Positions 41,748 to 49,475 of a DNA stretch of 64,000 bases are shown here, piece after piece. The stretch lies in NCBI RefSeq assembly GCF_900111455.1, contig NZ_FOIE01000004.1, positions 62,001 to 126,000 on the forward strand, given 5' to 3'. Positions within the stretch are counted from its first letter, which is position 1, and every line of letters begins with the position of its first letter. The notes beneath the pieces are model-generated. The model did no database searches, was not told the origin of the DNA, and saw only the letters and a list, made by a program, of their open reading frames with translations. A program made the position numbers and the translations under genes. The stretch is from Geodermatophilus poikilotrophus. Lineage in GTDB: Bacteria; Actinomycetota; Actinomycetes; Mycobacteriales; Geodermatophilaceae.

Positions 41748-41757
41748 GACCTAGGTC
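41748..41757. promoter_or_regulatory. Palindrome GACCTAGGTC upstream of the fusion gene
   Basis: A perfect 10-bp palindrome extended to GGGACCTAGGTC on the minus strand, about 77 nt before the fusion gene. It partly resembles a DosR box half; the match is incomplete. Confidence 0.3.
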
Positions 41758-41851
41758 CCTGGTGCGTGCGCCCGGCAGCGGTCACCGTTGGTCGCCGGCG
41801 CCGAGAGCGCCCACTGCTCCACACACCTCGCGCGCACGGAGGCGCCCCCGC

Positions 41852-42046
41852 ATGACGCTGACCGAAGACCCCGCCGTCGACCAGGCCGTGGCCCGACTCG
41901 CCGACGAGTTCCGGGCGCGGCTGCGTCCCCAGGTCATCGGCACCGTCGTCCGCACCTGCCGTCAGGACCTCAGCGGGGTACCGGCCACGGCGCTGCCCGA
42001 GCTGGTCGAGCGGCTGGCCCGGGAGCGCCTGCAGTCCGTCGGCTGA
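41852..42046 (+). CDS. Three-helix bundle dimerization domain protein
   Basis: A 64-residue helical protein: VARLADEFRARLRPQVIGTV, then a VRTCRQDLSGVPATALPELVE segment that matches the small three-helix bundle dimerization proteins of actinobacteria. They are thought to dimerise; function unknown. ATG 41852 has GGAGGCGC upstream. A degenerate hairpin repeat starts 3 nt after the stop. Confidence 0.7.
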   Translation: MTLTEDPAVDQAVARLADEFRARLRPQVIGTVVRTCRQDLSGVPATALPELVERLARERLQSVG

Positions 42047-42048
42047 CG

Positions 42049-42082
42049 GAGGACCCCTGCCCCCGCAGCCTCCGGGGTCCTC
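42049..42082 (+). repeat. Short variant of the stop-proximal hairpin repeat
   Basis: GAGGACCCC pairs with GGGGTCCTC around a loop that keeps the CCTGCCCCCGCAG word; the long inner stem is lost. Confidence 0.55.
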
Positions 42083-42144
42083 GTCGCGGGCCCGCCGGAG
42101 CCGCTCCGGGCGAAACCGGTTGCCGCGACCCGGAGGATGTCCGG

Positions 42145-43764
42145 GTGGGCTCCATCGACGTGATCGGGGTGCGGCACACCCTCCCGGACGGGCGGGTGCT
42201 GCTCGACGGGGTCTCCTTCCGGGTCGGTGAGGGCGCCCGCGCCGCGCTGGTGGGGGAGAACGGTGCCGGGAAGACGACGCTGCTGCGGATCGTCGCCGGC
42301 GACCTGGTCCCCGAGGACGGCGCCGTGGCCCGCAGCGGCGGGCTGGGGGTGATGCGCCAGTTCATCGGCTCGGTGCGGGACGACACGACCGTCCAACGGT
42401 TCCTCGTCCACCTCGCTCCACCGGCCGTGCGGGCCGCCTGGGAGGCGGTCGAGGCCGCCGAGCTGACCCTCATGGAGACCGACGCCGACGCCGCGCAGCT
42501 GGCCTACGCCGACGCCCTCGCGCAGTGGGGCGACGCCGGTGGCTACGAGGCCGAGGTCACCTGGGACGCGGTGACGGTCGCGGCGCTCGGCGTCCCGTAC
42601 GACCGCTGCAAGTACCGCGAGCTGTCCACCCTCTCCGGCGGGGAGCAGAAACGGCTGGCGCTGGAGGCGCTGCTGCGCGGCCCGGACCAGGTGCTGCTGC
42701 TCGACGAGCCGGACAACTACCTCGACGTCCCCGGCAAGCGCTGGCTGGAGGAGCGGCTGCTGGAGACCCGCAAGACGGTGCTGTTCGTCAGCCACGACCG
42801 GGAGCTGCTGGCCCGCGTCGCCGACCGGGTGGTCACCGTCGAGGGCGGGACGGCGTGGGTGCACGGCGGTGGGTTCGCGGGTTACGCACAGGCGCGGACG
42901 GCGCGGCACGAGCGGATGGCCGAGCTGCGCCGGCGCTGGGACGAGGAGCGCGCGCGGCTGGTCGAGCTGGTGCGCACGCTGCAGCAGCAGGCGGCCAACT
43001 CACCGGACATGGCCTCCCGGTACCGGGCCGCGCAGACCCGGCTGGCGAGGTTCGAGGCCGAGGGGCCACCGCCGGACCGCCCACCGGAGCAGCGGGTCAC
43101 CATGCGACTGCGCGGCGGGCGCACCGGGGTGCGCGCGGTCATGGCCGAGCAGCTGGAGCTCAGCGGCCTGATGCGGCCGTTCGACCTGGAGGTCTGGTAC
43201 GGCGACCGGGTCGCCGTCCTCGGGGCCAACGGGGCGGGCAAGTCGCACTTCCTGCGGTTGCTGGCCGGCCAGGACGTCGCGCACACCAGCTCGTGGCGGC
43301 TCGGTGCCCGCGTCGTCCCCGGCTTCTTCGCGCAGACCCACGCGCACCCCGAGTGGCTCGACCGCAGTCCGGTCGACCTGCTGTGGCACGGCGAGCCCGG
43401 TCGACCGGGCGTGGACCGCGGCCGGGCCATGGCGGCGCTGCGCCGGTACGGCCTCGCCGAGGCCGGCGACCAGCCGTTCGGCACGCTCTCGGGCGGGCAG
43501 CAGGCACGCCTCCAGGTGCTGCTGCTGGAGCTGTCCGGCGCCACGCTGCTGCTGCTCGACGAGCCGACCGACAACCTCGACGTGCTGTCGGCGGAGTCGC
43601 TGGAGGAAGCACTCGCCGCGTTCGACGGGACCGTGCTCGCGGTCACCCACGACCGCTGGTTCGCCCGCTCGTTCGACCGGTTCCTGGTCTTCGGCACCGA
43701 CGGCCGGTTGTACGAGTCGGCCGAGCCGGTGTTCGACGAGACCCGGGTCCGGCGACCGCGCTGA
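42145..43764 (+). CDS. ABC-F family ATP-binding protein
   Basis: A 539-residue protein with two ATPase domains and no membrane part. The first has Walker A GENGAGKTT (37-45), signature LSGGEQKRL and Walker B VLLLDEPDNYLD. A charged linker (about 245-320) follows, then the second domain with GANGAGKSH, LSGGQQARL and LLLLDEPTDNLD. ABC-F proteins act on ribosomes, some protecting against antibiotics. In the second Walker A a His follows the Ser, which is less common. GTG 42145 has CGGAGGA 8 nt upstream. Confidence 0.92.
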   Translation: MGSIDVIGVRHTLPDGRVLLDGVSFRVGEGARAALVGENGAGKTTLLRIVAGDLVPEDGAVARSGGLGVMRQFIGSVRDDTTVQRFLVHLAPPAVRAAWEAVEAAELTLMETDADAAQLAYADALAQWGDAGGYEAEVTWDAVTVAALGVPYDRCKYRELSTLSGGEQKRLALEALLRGPDQVLLLDEPDNYLDVPGKRWLEERLLETRKTVLFVSHDRELLARVADRVVTVEGGTAWVHGGGFAGYAQARTARHERMAELRRRWDEERARLVELVRTLQQQAANSPDMASRYRAAQTRLARFEAEGPPPDRPPEQRVTMRLRGGRTGVRAVMAEQLELSGLMRPFDLEVWYGDRVAVLGANGAGKSHFLRLLAGQDVAHTSSWRLGARVVPGFFAQTHAHPEWLDRSPVDLLWHGEPGRPGVDRGRAMAALRRYGLAEAGDQPFGTLSGGQQARLQVLLLELSGATLLLLDEPTDNLDVLSAESLEEALAAFDGTVLAVTHDRWFARSFDRFLVFGTDGRLYESAEPVFDETRVRRPR

Positions 43765-43810
43765 GCCGGGGGCCCTCCTGCCCACCCCTCGCAGGTCCCC
43801 GGGCCGGCCA
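43765..43810 (+). repeat. Dispersed stop-proximal hairpin repeat, degenerate
   Basis: Directly after the ABC-F stop: GGGGGCCCTCCTGCCC, core CCTCGCAGG, then GGGCCGGCC. Pairing is weaker than in other copies. Confidence 0.5.
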
Positions 43811-43836
43811 GGGAGCGTCTCGACCGTCAGGGCGGC

Positions 43837-43865
43837 TTGACTGTCAGGGTGTCCTGACGGACGCT
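43837..43865 (+). promoter_or_regulatory. Promoter with operator-like palindrome in the spacer
   Basis: TTGACT (43837-43842) is a good -35; the spacer holds TCAGG-GTGT-CCTGA (43844-43857), and the next gene's ATG is at 43872. A partial repeat of GTCAGGG lies just upstream. A repressor binding here would block transcription. Confidence 0.45.
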
Positions 43866-43871
43866 GGGGCC

Positions 43872-44270
43872 ATGGTCGACATCGACGTCCTGGACCGGGA
43901 GCACACCCTCTCCACCGCCGTCCGGCGCTACGAGGAGCTGCGGACCCGCGACTCCCTGGCCGACCCCGACGATCCGGCCGGCCCCCGCCCGCTGGGCCGG
44001 GCCGAGGCGCTGGAGCTGCTGGCCCTCAGCGAGGTGGTCACCCGCAAGGCCGGCCGGGGGCGGCAGCTGACGGTCCGCACGGCGCGCGGTGCCGGAGCCT
44101 CGTGGGCCGACATCGGGCAGGCGCTCGGGACCACCCGCCAGTCGGCCTGGGAGGCGCACCGCCGGTGGATCGACGGGCAGGCCGCCCAGCGCGGCACCGT
44201 CGGAGCGATCGGCTTCGACGAGGACGACGTAGCGGCCGCCTGCGCGCTGGCCGGCGACAGCGCCGACTGA
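43872..44270 (+). CDS. Helix-turn-helix-like protein
   Basis: A 132-residue soluble protein. It has an N-terminal helical part, then ASWADIGQALGTTRQSAWEA, which reads as a helix-turn-helix, and an acidic C terminus (FDEDDVAAACALAGDSAD). No family is certain. The upstream palindrome in the promoter spacer suggests it may control itself. The ATG at 43872 is the first in frame after the promoter. Confidence 0.65.
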   Translation: MVDIDVLDREHTLSTAVRRYEELRTRDSLADPDDPAGPRPLGRAEALELLALSEVVTRKAGRGRQLTVRTARGAGASWADIGQALGTTRQSAWEAHRRWIDGQAAQRGTVGAIGFDEDDVAAACALAGDSAD

Positions 44271-44411
44271 GCAGCCGGTCCGGTCCGCCCCGGCAGCCGC
44301 CGCTCCGCCGGGCGCCGCGTCGACCACGGCGTTCCCGCAGACGCCGCCGGCGTGTCCGACCGTGTCGCCTGCACCACCCCCCCCCCGATCAGCTGGGGGT
44401 GGGCGGCCGGT

Positions 44412-45614
44412 TCAGGCGGCGGTGCGGCACTCCGCGGGGACGGCCTCCGGTCCGGCGGGGGGCCGGACCTGCTCCCGCCGGTCGGCCGCCCGCACGACGA
44501 CGGCGATCCCGGCGCCGACGAGGGCCAGCACCGCGCCCACCCAGATCGGCGCGGTGTAGCCCAGGCCTCCCGACAGAACCGCCGCGCCGAGGGCGGCCCC
44601 GAGGGCGTTGGCCACGTTGAACGCGCCCTGGTTGGCGGCTGAGACGAGGCTGCCGCCGGGCACCCGCGCGGCCTCGATGACGCCGTTCTGCACCACCGGG
44701 CCGAGGCCGAAGGCCAGGGTGCCGAACAGCACCAGCAGCACCACCGCGGCGACCGGGGTGCGGGCTCCCAGGGCGAACGCAGCCAGGACGACGGCGGTGC
44801 CCAGCAGGCCGACCGCGACGAAGGAGAAGCCGTAGCGGTCGCCCAGCCGGCCGCCGACGAGGGTGCCCACGGTGGTGCCGGCGCCGAAGAGCGCCAGCAC
44901 CGGCGTCACCCACTCCACCGGGATGCCGCCCAGCTCGGTGAGGATCGGGCTGACGTAGCTGTAGACGGCGAACAGCGCGGAGAAGCCGACCATCGTCAGG
45001 CCGAGCACCAGCCACACCTGGCCGCGGCGGAAGGCGGCCAGCTCGGTGCGCAGGTCGGCGGGCTCGCCCAGCTCGCGCGGCAGCCAGGCCATCAGCCCGG
45101 CGATCGTGACCAGGCCGATGACGGCGATCGCGGCGAGCACCAGCCGCCAGCTGGTCTGCTGCGCGACGAACGTGCCCAGGGGGACGCCGACGACGTTGGC
45201 CACGGTCAGCCCGGTGATCATCAGCGAGATCGCGCTGGTGGCCCGCTCGGGCGCGACCAGCCGGCGGGCGGCCACCGCGCCGACGCCGAAGAAGGAGCCG
45301 TGCGCCAGCGCGGTGAGCACCCGGGCGGCGGCGAGCGTCTCGTACGTGGGCGCCACCGCCGACAGCGCGTTGCCGACGACGAACAGCACCATGAGGGCGA
45401 CGAGGGTCCGCCGCGGCGGGAAGCGCACGCCGAGCGCGGTGAGGGTGGGCGCTCCCACAACCACGCCGACGGCATAGGCGGAGATGAGCAGGCCGACCGA
45501 GGGCACGGAGACGCCGAGGCCGTCGGCGATCTCGGGCAGCATGCCCATGACGACGAACTCGGTGGTGCCGATGCCGAAGGCGCCGATGGCGAGGGCGAGC
45601 AGGGCGCGGGGCAC
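44412..45614 (-). CDS. MFS transporter (DHA1, AraJ/Cml-like)
   Basis: A 400-residue protein with 12 membrane helices. The N-terminal GAFGIGTTEFVVMGMLPEIA is the hallmark of the sugar-efflux/chloramphenicol-resistance DHA1 group. A basic loop with RFPPRRTL follows helix 2, and a central hydrophilic loop carries ELGEPADLRTELAAFRRGQV. It exports small molecules by proton exchange; the substrate is unknown. The GTG at 45614 gives the family's usual start. It lies in the same orientation as the alcohol dehydrogenase upstream, separated by a terminator. Confidence 0.9.
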   Translation of the reverse strand: MPRALLALAIGAFGIGTTEFVVMGMLPEIADGLGVSVPSVGLLISAYAVGVVVGAPTLTALGVRFPPRRTLVALMVLFVVGNALSAVAPTYETLAAARVLTALAHGSFFGVGAVAARRLVAPERATSAISLMITGLTVANVVGVPLGTFVAQQTSWRLVLAAIAVIGLVTIAGLMAWLPRELGEPADLRTELAAFRRGQVWLVLGLTMVGFSALFAVYSYVSPILTELGGIPVEWVTPVLALFGAGTTVGTLVGGRLGDRYGFSFVAVGLLGTAVVLAAFALGARTPVAAVVLLVLFGTLAFGLGPVVQNGVIEAARVPGGSLVSAANQGAFNVANALGAALGAAVLSGGLGYTAPIWVGAVLALVGAGIAVVVRAADRREQVRPPAGPEAVPAECRTAA

Positions 45615-45705
45615 GGGGCGGCTTCAGGGACGGCGGCGCGGACGAGGTGGGGCGGACTGCGTCGTCCGGCGGGGTCCTCCGGGGAGATCCTCTGCGAGGG
45701 GCAAG

Positions 45706-45739
45706 GCGGCGTCCCGGGCCGGCATGCCCGGGACGCCGC
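45706..45739 (-). terminator. Hairpin terminator after the alcohol dehydrogenase
   Basis: A 14-bp perfect stem (45706-45719 with 45726-45739) and 6-nt loop, about 25 nt past the dehydrogenase stop on the minus strand. Confidence 0.75.
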
Positions 45740-45763
45740 GTGGGTCCGCTCACACGGAGCGGG

Positions 45764-46945
45764 TCAGGGGGTGAGCAGCACCTTGACCGCGCCGTCCTTC
45801 TTCTCGCGGAAGTCCGCGTAGGCCTGCGGCGCCTGCTCGAGCGGCACGTGGTGGGTGGCGAAGTCGTCGACGCCCAGCGGGTCGCCCTCGGTGAGGATCG
45901 GCAGGATGTCGGGCACCCAGCGCCACACGTTGGCCTGGCCCATGCGCAGCTGGATCTGCTTGTCGAACATCCGCATGAGCGGCACCGGGTCGGTCGCGCC
46001 GCCGTAGACGCCGGACAGCGAGATGGTCCCGCCGCGCCGCACCGCGTCGATGGCGGTGTTGAAGGCGGCCAGCCGGTCGACGCCAACCACCTGCATGACC
46101 TTCTCCATGATCGCGTCGGGGACCACCGCGGTGGCCTTCTGGGCGATGCTCGCCAGGGGGGAGCCGTGCGCCTCCATGCCCACCGCGTCGATGACCGCGT
46201 CGGCGCCGCGGCCGGCGGTCGCGTCCTGGATCTGCTGCACGACGTCGTCCTCGTCCGTCGAGCGGATGACGTGCGTGCCACGCGCGGTGGCCCGGGCCAG
46301 CCGCTCCGGGACGACGTCGGACGCGTACACGTTCTCGATGCCCAGGTGGTGGGCGATGCGGGTGCACATGTCACCGATCGGGCCGAGGCCGAGGACGAGC
46401 AGTGTGCCGCCGGGCGGGACGGCCGCGTACTGGACCGCCTGCCACGCGGTCGGCAGGACGTCGGAGAGGTAGACGAACCGATCGTCGGCCGGGCCCTCGG
46501 GGACCTTGATCGGCAGCGTGTTACCGAAGGGCATACGCAGGTACTCCGCCTGCCCGCCGGGCACCTGGCCGTAGAGCTTGGTGTAGCCGAACAGCGAGGC
46601 ACCGAAGCCCTGCTCACGGTTCTGCGTCGTCTCGCACTGGGACTGCAGGCCCTGCGAGCACATCCAGCAGGTGCCGCAGGAGATGTTGAAGGGGACGACG
46701 ACCCGGTCGCCGGGCTTGACCGCGGTGACCTGCGAGCCGACCTCGCGGACGATGCCCATCGGCTCGTGGCCCATCACATCGCCGACCGACATGAACGGCG
46801 CCATGACCTCGATCAGGTGGAGGTCGGACCCGCAGATCCCGCTCGAGGTGACCTCCACGACGACGTCCGTGGGCTCCTGGATCGTGGGGTCGGGGACGGT
46901 GTCCACCCGGACGTCGGCTCGGCCGTGCCAGGTCACTGCGCGCAT
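45764..46945 (-). CDS. Zinc-dependent alcohol dehydrogenase
   Basis: A 393-residue medium-chain dehydrogenase. Catalytic zinc ligands are in SSGICGSDLH and GHEPMGIV; the structural zinc Cys set appears as CGTCWMCSQGLQSQC; the nucleotide loop is LVLGLGPIGDMCTRIA. Length and motifs resemble glutathione-independent formaldehyde dehydrogenase or threonine-dehydrogenase-like enzymes. The alcohol or aldehyde used is unknown. ATG 46945 has GGAG upstream. It is divergent from the M23 gene with 290 bp between. Confidence 0.9.
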   Translation of the reverse strand: MRAVTWHGRADVRVDTVPDPTIQEPTDVVVEVTSSGICGSDLHLIEVMAPFMSVGDVMGHEPMGIVREVGSQVTAVKPGDRVVVPFNISCGTCWMCSQGLQSQCETTQNREQGFGASLFGYTKLYGQVPGGQAEYLRMPFGNTLPIKVPEGPADDRFVYLSDVLPTAWQAVQYAAVPPGGTLLVLGLGPIGDMCTRIAHHLGIENVYASDVVPERLARATARGTHVIRSTDEDDVVQQIQDATAGRGADAVIDAVGMEAHGSPLASIAQKATAVVPDAIMEKVMQVVGVDRLAAFNTAIDAVRRGGTISLSGVYGGATDPVPLMRMFDKQIQLRMGQANVWRWVPDILPILTEGDPLGVDDFATHHVPLEQAPQAYADFREKKDGAVKVLLTP

Positions 46946-47144
46946 CGGGGAGGGCTCCTCGGATCGACGTCGACGGTCTCGGACAAGGGCCTTGTGCCCC
47001 GACGTGACGTCCATCGCGCCTCGATGCGCTCCGCTGCGGCGTGTCGACCACGACCGGTCAGACGTGATCGACGCACTGTCGACGGTCAACCGTGCGCGTC
47101 CGTGATCCCAGTCACCGATCGGGGCCCTATTCCCCTGGACAAAG

Positions 47145-47172
47145 GTCACGAAATGGTCACGACGTGTTTACA
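47145..47172 (+). promoter_or_regulatory. GTCAC direct repeat and -10 upstream of second M23 gene
   Basis: GTCACG (47145-47150), 5 nt, GTCACG (47156-47161), then GTGTTTACAT as -10, 74 nt before the start. It aligns base for base with the site at 13958. Confidence 0.55.
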
Positions 47173-47235
47173 TGGCTCCCGTCCGCTTCCCCTGGACGCC
47201 GCACGACGACCTTGTCCCCTCCGGAAGTCAGGTGC

Positions 47236-48207
47236 ATGAGCCAGCTCCATCACGACCGTCCCGTCGACGAGAACGAGGCGGCCCCGCACACCGTCCCGAC
47301 GCAGCGCACGGGGGATGCGCGACCGTCGGGCACCACCCCCGAGGAGCCGCGGCTCACCGAGATCGCTGACCTCGCCGACCTCACCTGGCAGGCCGAGGCC
47401 ACCGCCCGCGCCGGGATCGAGGGCGTCACCCCGCCCTCCCCGTCCCCGGCCGTGACCGGTGGACGACGGAGCCGCCGCCGCCGCAGCCGCGGCATCCCGC
47501 TGCCCACCCGCCGGCCGGCCGCCTACCTGGCCGCGGCGCTCGTCGGAGCCAGCGGCATGGGCCTGCTCGCCGCCGGCGACCGCGCCGTTGCCGAGGAGAC
47601 CGACGTCGTCGAGAGCTCGTCGGTCAGCGTCGCCGAGGAGCTGGGCCTGGACGTCGGGTCGCCGGCCGCGATGCCCGAGCCCGACGCCGCCGCCCGGCTC
47701 GGCGAGCTGACCGCCAGCCGCGCCGCGCGGGAGGCCGAGCAGGCCGCCGCCGCGCAGGCGCAGGCCGAGGCCGACCGGCTGGCCGCCGAGGCCATCGCCG
47801 AGGCCGCCCGCCCCGACGCGGTGCTGCCCGTCGACGGTGCGCGGCTGACCAGCGGCTTCGGCGCCCGGTGGGGCAGGGCGCACGCCGGCATCGACCTCGC
47901 CGCGCCGATGCGCACCCCGGAGAAGGCCGCGATGGACGGCGTCGTGCTCGAGGCCGGCCCGGCCAGCGGCTACGGCCTGGCGGTCTTCGTCCAGCACGGC
48001 AACGGCGACGTCACCGCCTACGGCCACATGGACGAGATCCTCGTGTCGGCCGGTCAGGTCGTGCGGGCCGGCGACACCATCGCGCTGCTCGGCAACCGCG
48101 GCCAGTCGACCGGCCCGCACCTGCACTTCGAGGTGCGCCTCGGCGGTCTCGGCGGCCAGAAGGTCGACCCGGTGCCGTACCTGCGGGAGCGCGGCGTCCA
48201 GATCTGA
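47236..48207 (+). CDS. M23 family metallopeptidase (LytM-type wall hydrolase)
   Basis: A 323-residue paralogue of the enzyme at 14044. A hydrophilic cytoplasmic N terminus of about 90 residues with a basic RRSRRRRSRG patch precedes one membrane helix (about 97-115), then an Ala/Glu-rich coiled region (150-190) and the LytM domain with zinc ligands in HAGIDLAAP and HLHFEVR. It should cut peptidoglycan outside the cell. The longer N terminus distinguishes it from its paralogue. ATG 47236 follows the same GGTGC word. A hairpin repeat follows the stop. Confidence 0.9.
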   Translation: MSQLHHDRPVDENEAAPHTVPTQRTGDARPSGTTPEEPRLTEIADLADLTWQAEATARAGIEGVTPPSPSPAVTGGRRSRRRRSRGIPLPTRRPAAYLAAALVGASGMGLLAAGDRAVAEETDVVESSSVSVAEELGLDVGSPAAMPEPDAAARLGELTASRAAREAEQAAAAQAQAEADRLAAEAIAEAARPDAVLPVDGARLTSGFGARWGRAHAGIDLAAPMRTPEKAAMDGVVLEAGPASGYGLAVFVQHGNGDVTAYGHMDEILVSAGQVVRAGDTIALLGNRGQSTGPHLHFEVRLGGLGGQKVDPVPYLRERGVQI

Positions 48208-48209
48208 GC

Positions 48210-48280
48210 AAGGACCCCTGCCCCCACCGCTCGCAGGCTGGCGGCGGGACCCTGCAGGGGGCCGGACCCGGGACGGGGCC
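48210..48280 (+). repeat. Dispersed hairpin repeat with two 3' arms
   Basis: Starts 3 nt after the M23 stop: AGGACCCCTGCCCCC, core CGCTCGCAGGCTGGCGG, arm CCCTGCAGGGGGCC, then a second arm CCCGGGACGGGGCC that matches the other arm class. Confidence 0.75.
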
Positions 48281-48324
48281 GGCAGGCCGCTGGAGGTGGT
48301 CATCCGGTGCGGGACACTGGGACC

Positions 48325-48354
48325 GTGCAGGACGCGACGGCGGAGCGGTGCTGA
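48325..48354 (+). CDS. Nine-codon upstream ORF before the CDF gene
   Basis: GTG 48325 opens a short frame ending in a Cys codon and TGA, and the TGA overlaps the CDF start as TGATG. A GACACT hexamer ends 6 nt before the GTG, so the transcript may start at this codon. It could couple or tune translation of the transporter. Speculative. Confidence 0.3.
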   Translation: MQDATAERC

Positions 48355-49277
48355 TGGGGCCCGGTCACGCCCACCCGCACCCGTCGGCGACCGCATCGGC
48401 CGGGTACCGCCGCCGGCTGGCCGTCGTCCTGGGGCTCACCGTCGCGGTGATGGCGGCCGAGGTCGCCGGTGCGCTCGCCTCCGGGTCGCTGGCACTACTC
48501 GCCGACGCGGGGCACATGGCCACCGACGCCCTCGGCATCGGCCTGGCGCTCGGGGCGGTGTCCCTGGCCCAGCGGCCCGCCCGCGGGCGGCGCACCTTCG
48601 GCTGGCAGCGCGCGGAGATCCTCGCCGCCGTCGCCAACGGCCTGCTGCTGGTCGTGGTGGCCGGGTACGTCGTGGTCGAGGCGGTCCGCCGGATCGGGGA
48701 CCCGCCGCGGATCGACGCGGGTGTGGTGCTCGCCGTGGCGGCGGTCGGTCTGGCGGTCAACCTCGCCGGCCTGGCGCTGCTGCACGCCGGCCGGTCGCGG
48801 TCCCTCGCCGTCCGGGGCGCGCACCTCGAGGTGCTCGGCGACGCGCTGGGGTCGGTCGCCGTCCTCGTCTCCGCCGTCGTCGTCGCCACCACCGGCTGGA
48901 CGCCGGCCGACACCGTCGCCTCGCTGCTCATCGCGGCACTGGTGCTGCCGCGGGCGTGGTCGCTGTTGCGCGAGGCGGTCGACGTGCTGCTGGAGGCCGC
49001 GCCGCGCGGGGTGGACCTGGACCGGGTGCGGGCGCACGTCCTCGGGGTGGACGGCGTCGTCGGCGTCCACGACCTGCACGCCTGGACGATCACCTCCGGC
49101 CTGCCGGTGCTCTCCGCGCACGTCGTCGTCAGCGACGAGGCGCTGGCCGACGGCCACGGCGGACGGGTGCTGGACGCGCTGTGCGCCTGCCTCGGCGACC
49201 ACTTCGACGTCGAGCACTGCACCTTCCAGCTGGAGGCCGAGACGCACGCGGGCCACGAGGCGCCGGTCCACGAGTGA
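48354..49277 (+). CDS. Cation diffusion facilitator family transporter
   Basis: A 307-residue CDF protein: His-rich start (GPGHAHPHP), six membrane helices and a C-terminal cytoplasmic domain. Zinc-site residues are visible in helix 2 (LADAGHMATDAL: Asp51, His54 and Asp58) and helix 5 (HLEVLGDALGSV). It exports zinc or a similar divalent metal. ATG 48354 has CGGAG about 7 nt upstream. The C terminus has FDVEHCTFQLE, typical of ZitB/CzcD types. Confidence 0.93.
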   Translation: MGPGHAHPHPSATASAGYRRRLAVVLGLTVAVMAAEVAGALASGSLALLADAGHMATDALGIGLALGAVSLAQRPARGRRTFGWQRAEILAAVANGLLLVVVAGYVVVEAVRRIGDPPRIDAGVVLAVAAVGLAVNLAGLALLHAGRSRSLAVRGAHLEVLGDALGSVAVLVSAVVVATTGWTPADTVASLLIAALVLPRAWSLLREAVDVLLEAAPRGVDLDRVRAHVLGVDGVVGVHDLHAWTITSGLPVLSAHVVVSDEALADGHGGRVLDALCACLGDHFDVEHCTFQLEAETHAGHEAPVHE

Positions 49278-49418
49278 GGACTCCTCTGCCCCCTCACCAC
49301 TCGTAGGAGGACCCCGTCCTCCTCGAGAAGGACCCCGCTCTCCTCACCCCTCGCAAGCTCGGGGTGAGCCTCTGAGCGGGGCCACTTGGCCCGCGGCGAG
49401 CCTCTGGACGGGGCCGCC
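49278..49418 (+). repeat. Nested dispersed hairpin repeats
   Basis: Starts right after the CDF stop. An outer pair (GGACCCCGTCC at about 49313, GGACGGGGCC at about 49409) encloses an inner pair (GGACCCCGCTC, GAGCGGGGCC) with core CCTCGCAAGCTCGGGG. Each arm is complementary only to its own partner. Confidence 0.8.
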
Positions 49419-49475
49419 CGGTCCCCCGTGAGTGGGACAGTGGGACGCAGGCGCACGGCAGGGCAGGAGGCAGCG

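Noticed and set aside
41852-42046. A toxin-antitoxin partner for the neighbouring genes.
   Set aside because: No toxin-like gene is adjacent; the next gene is an ABC-F protein with its own ribosome site.
44377-44386. A run of ten C residues as a phase-variable tract.
   Set aside because: It lies between two convergent gene ends, outside any promoter or coding frame.
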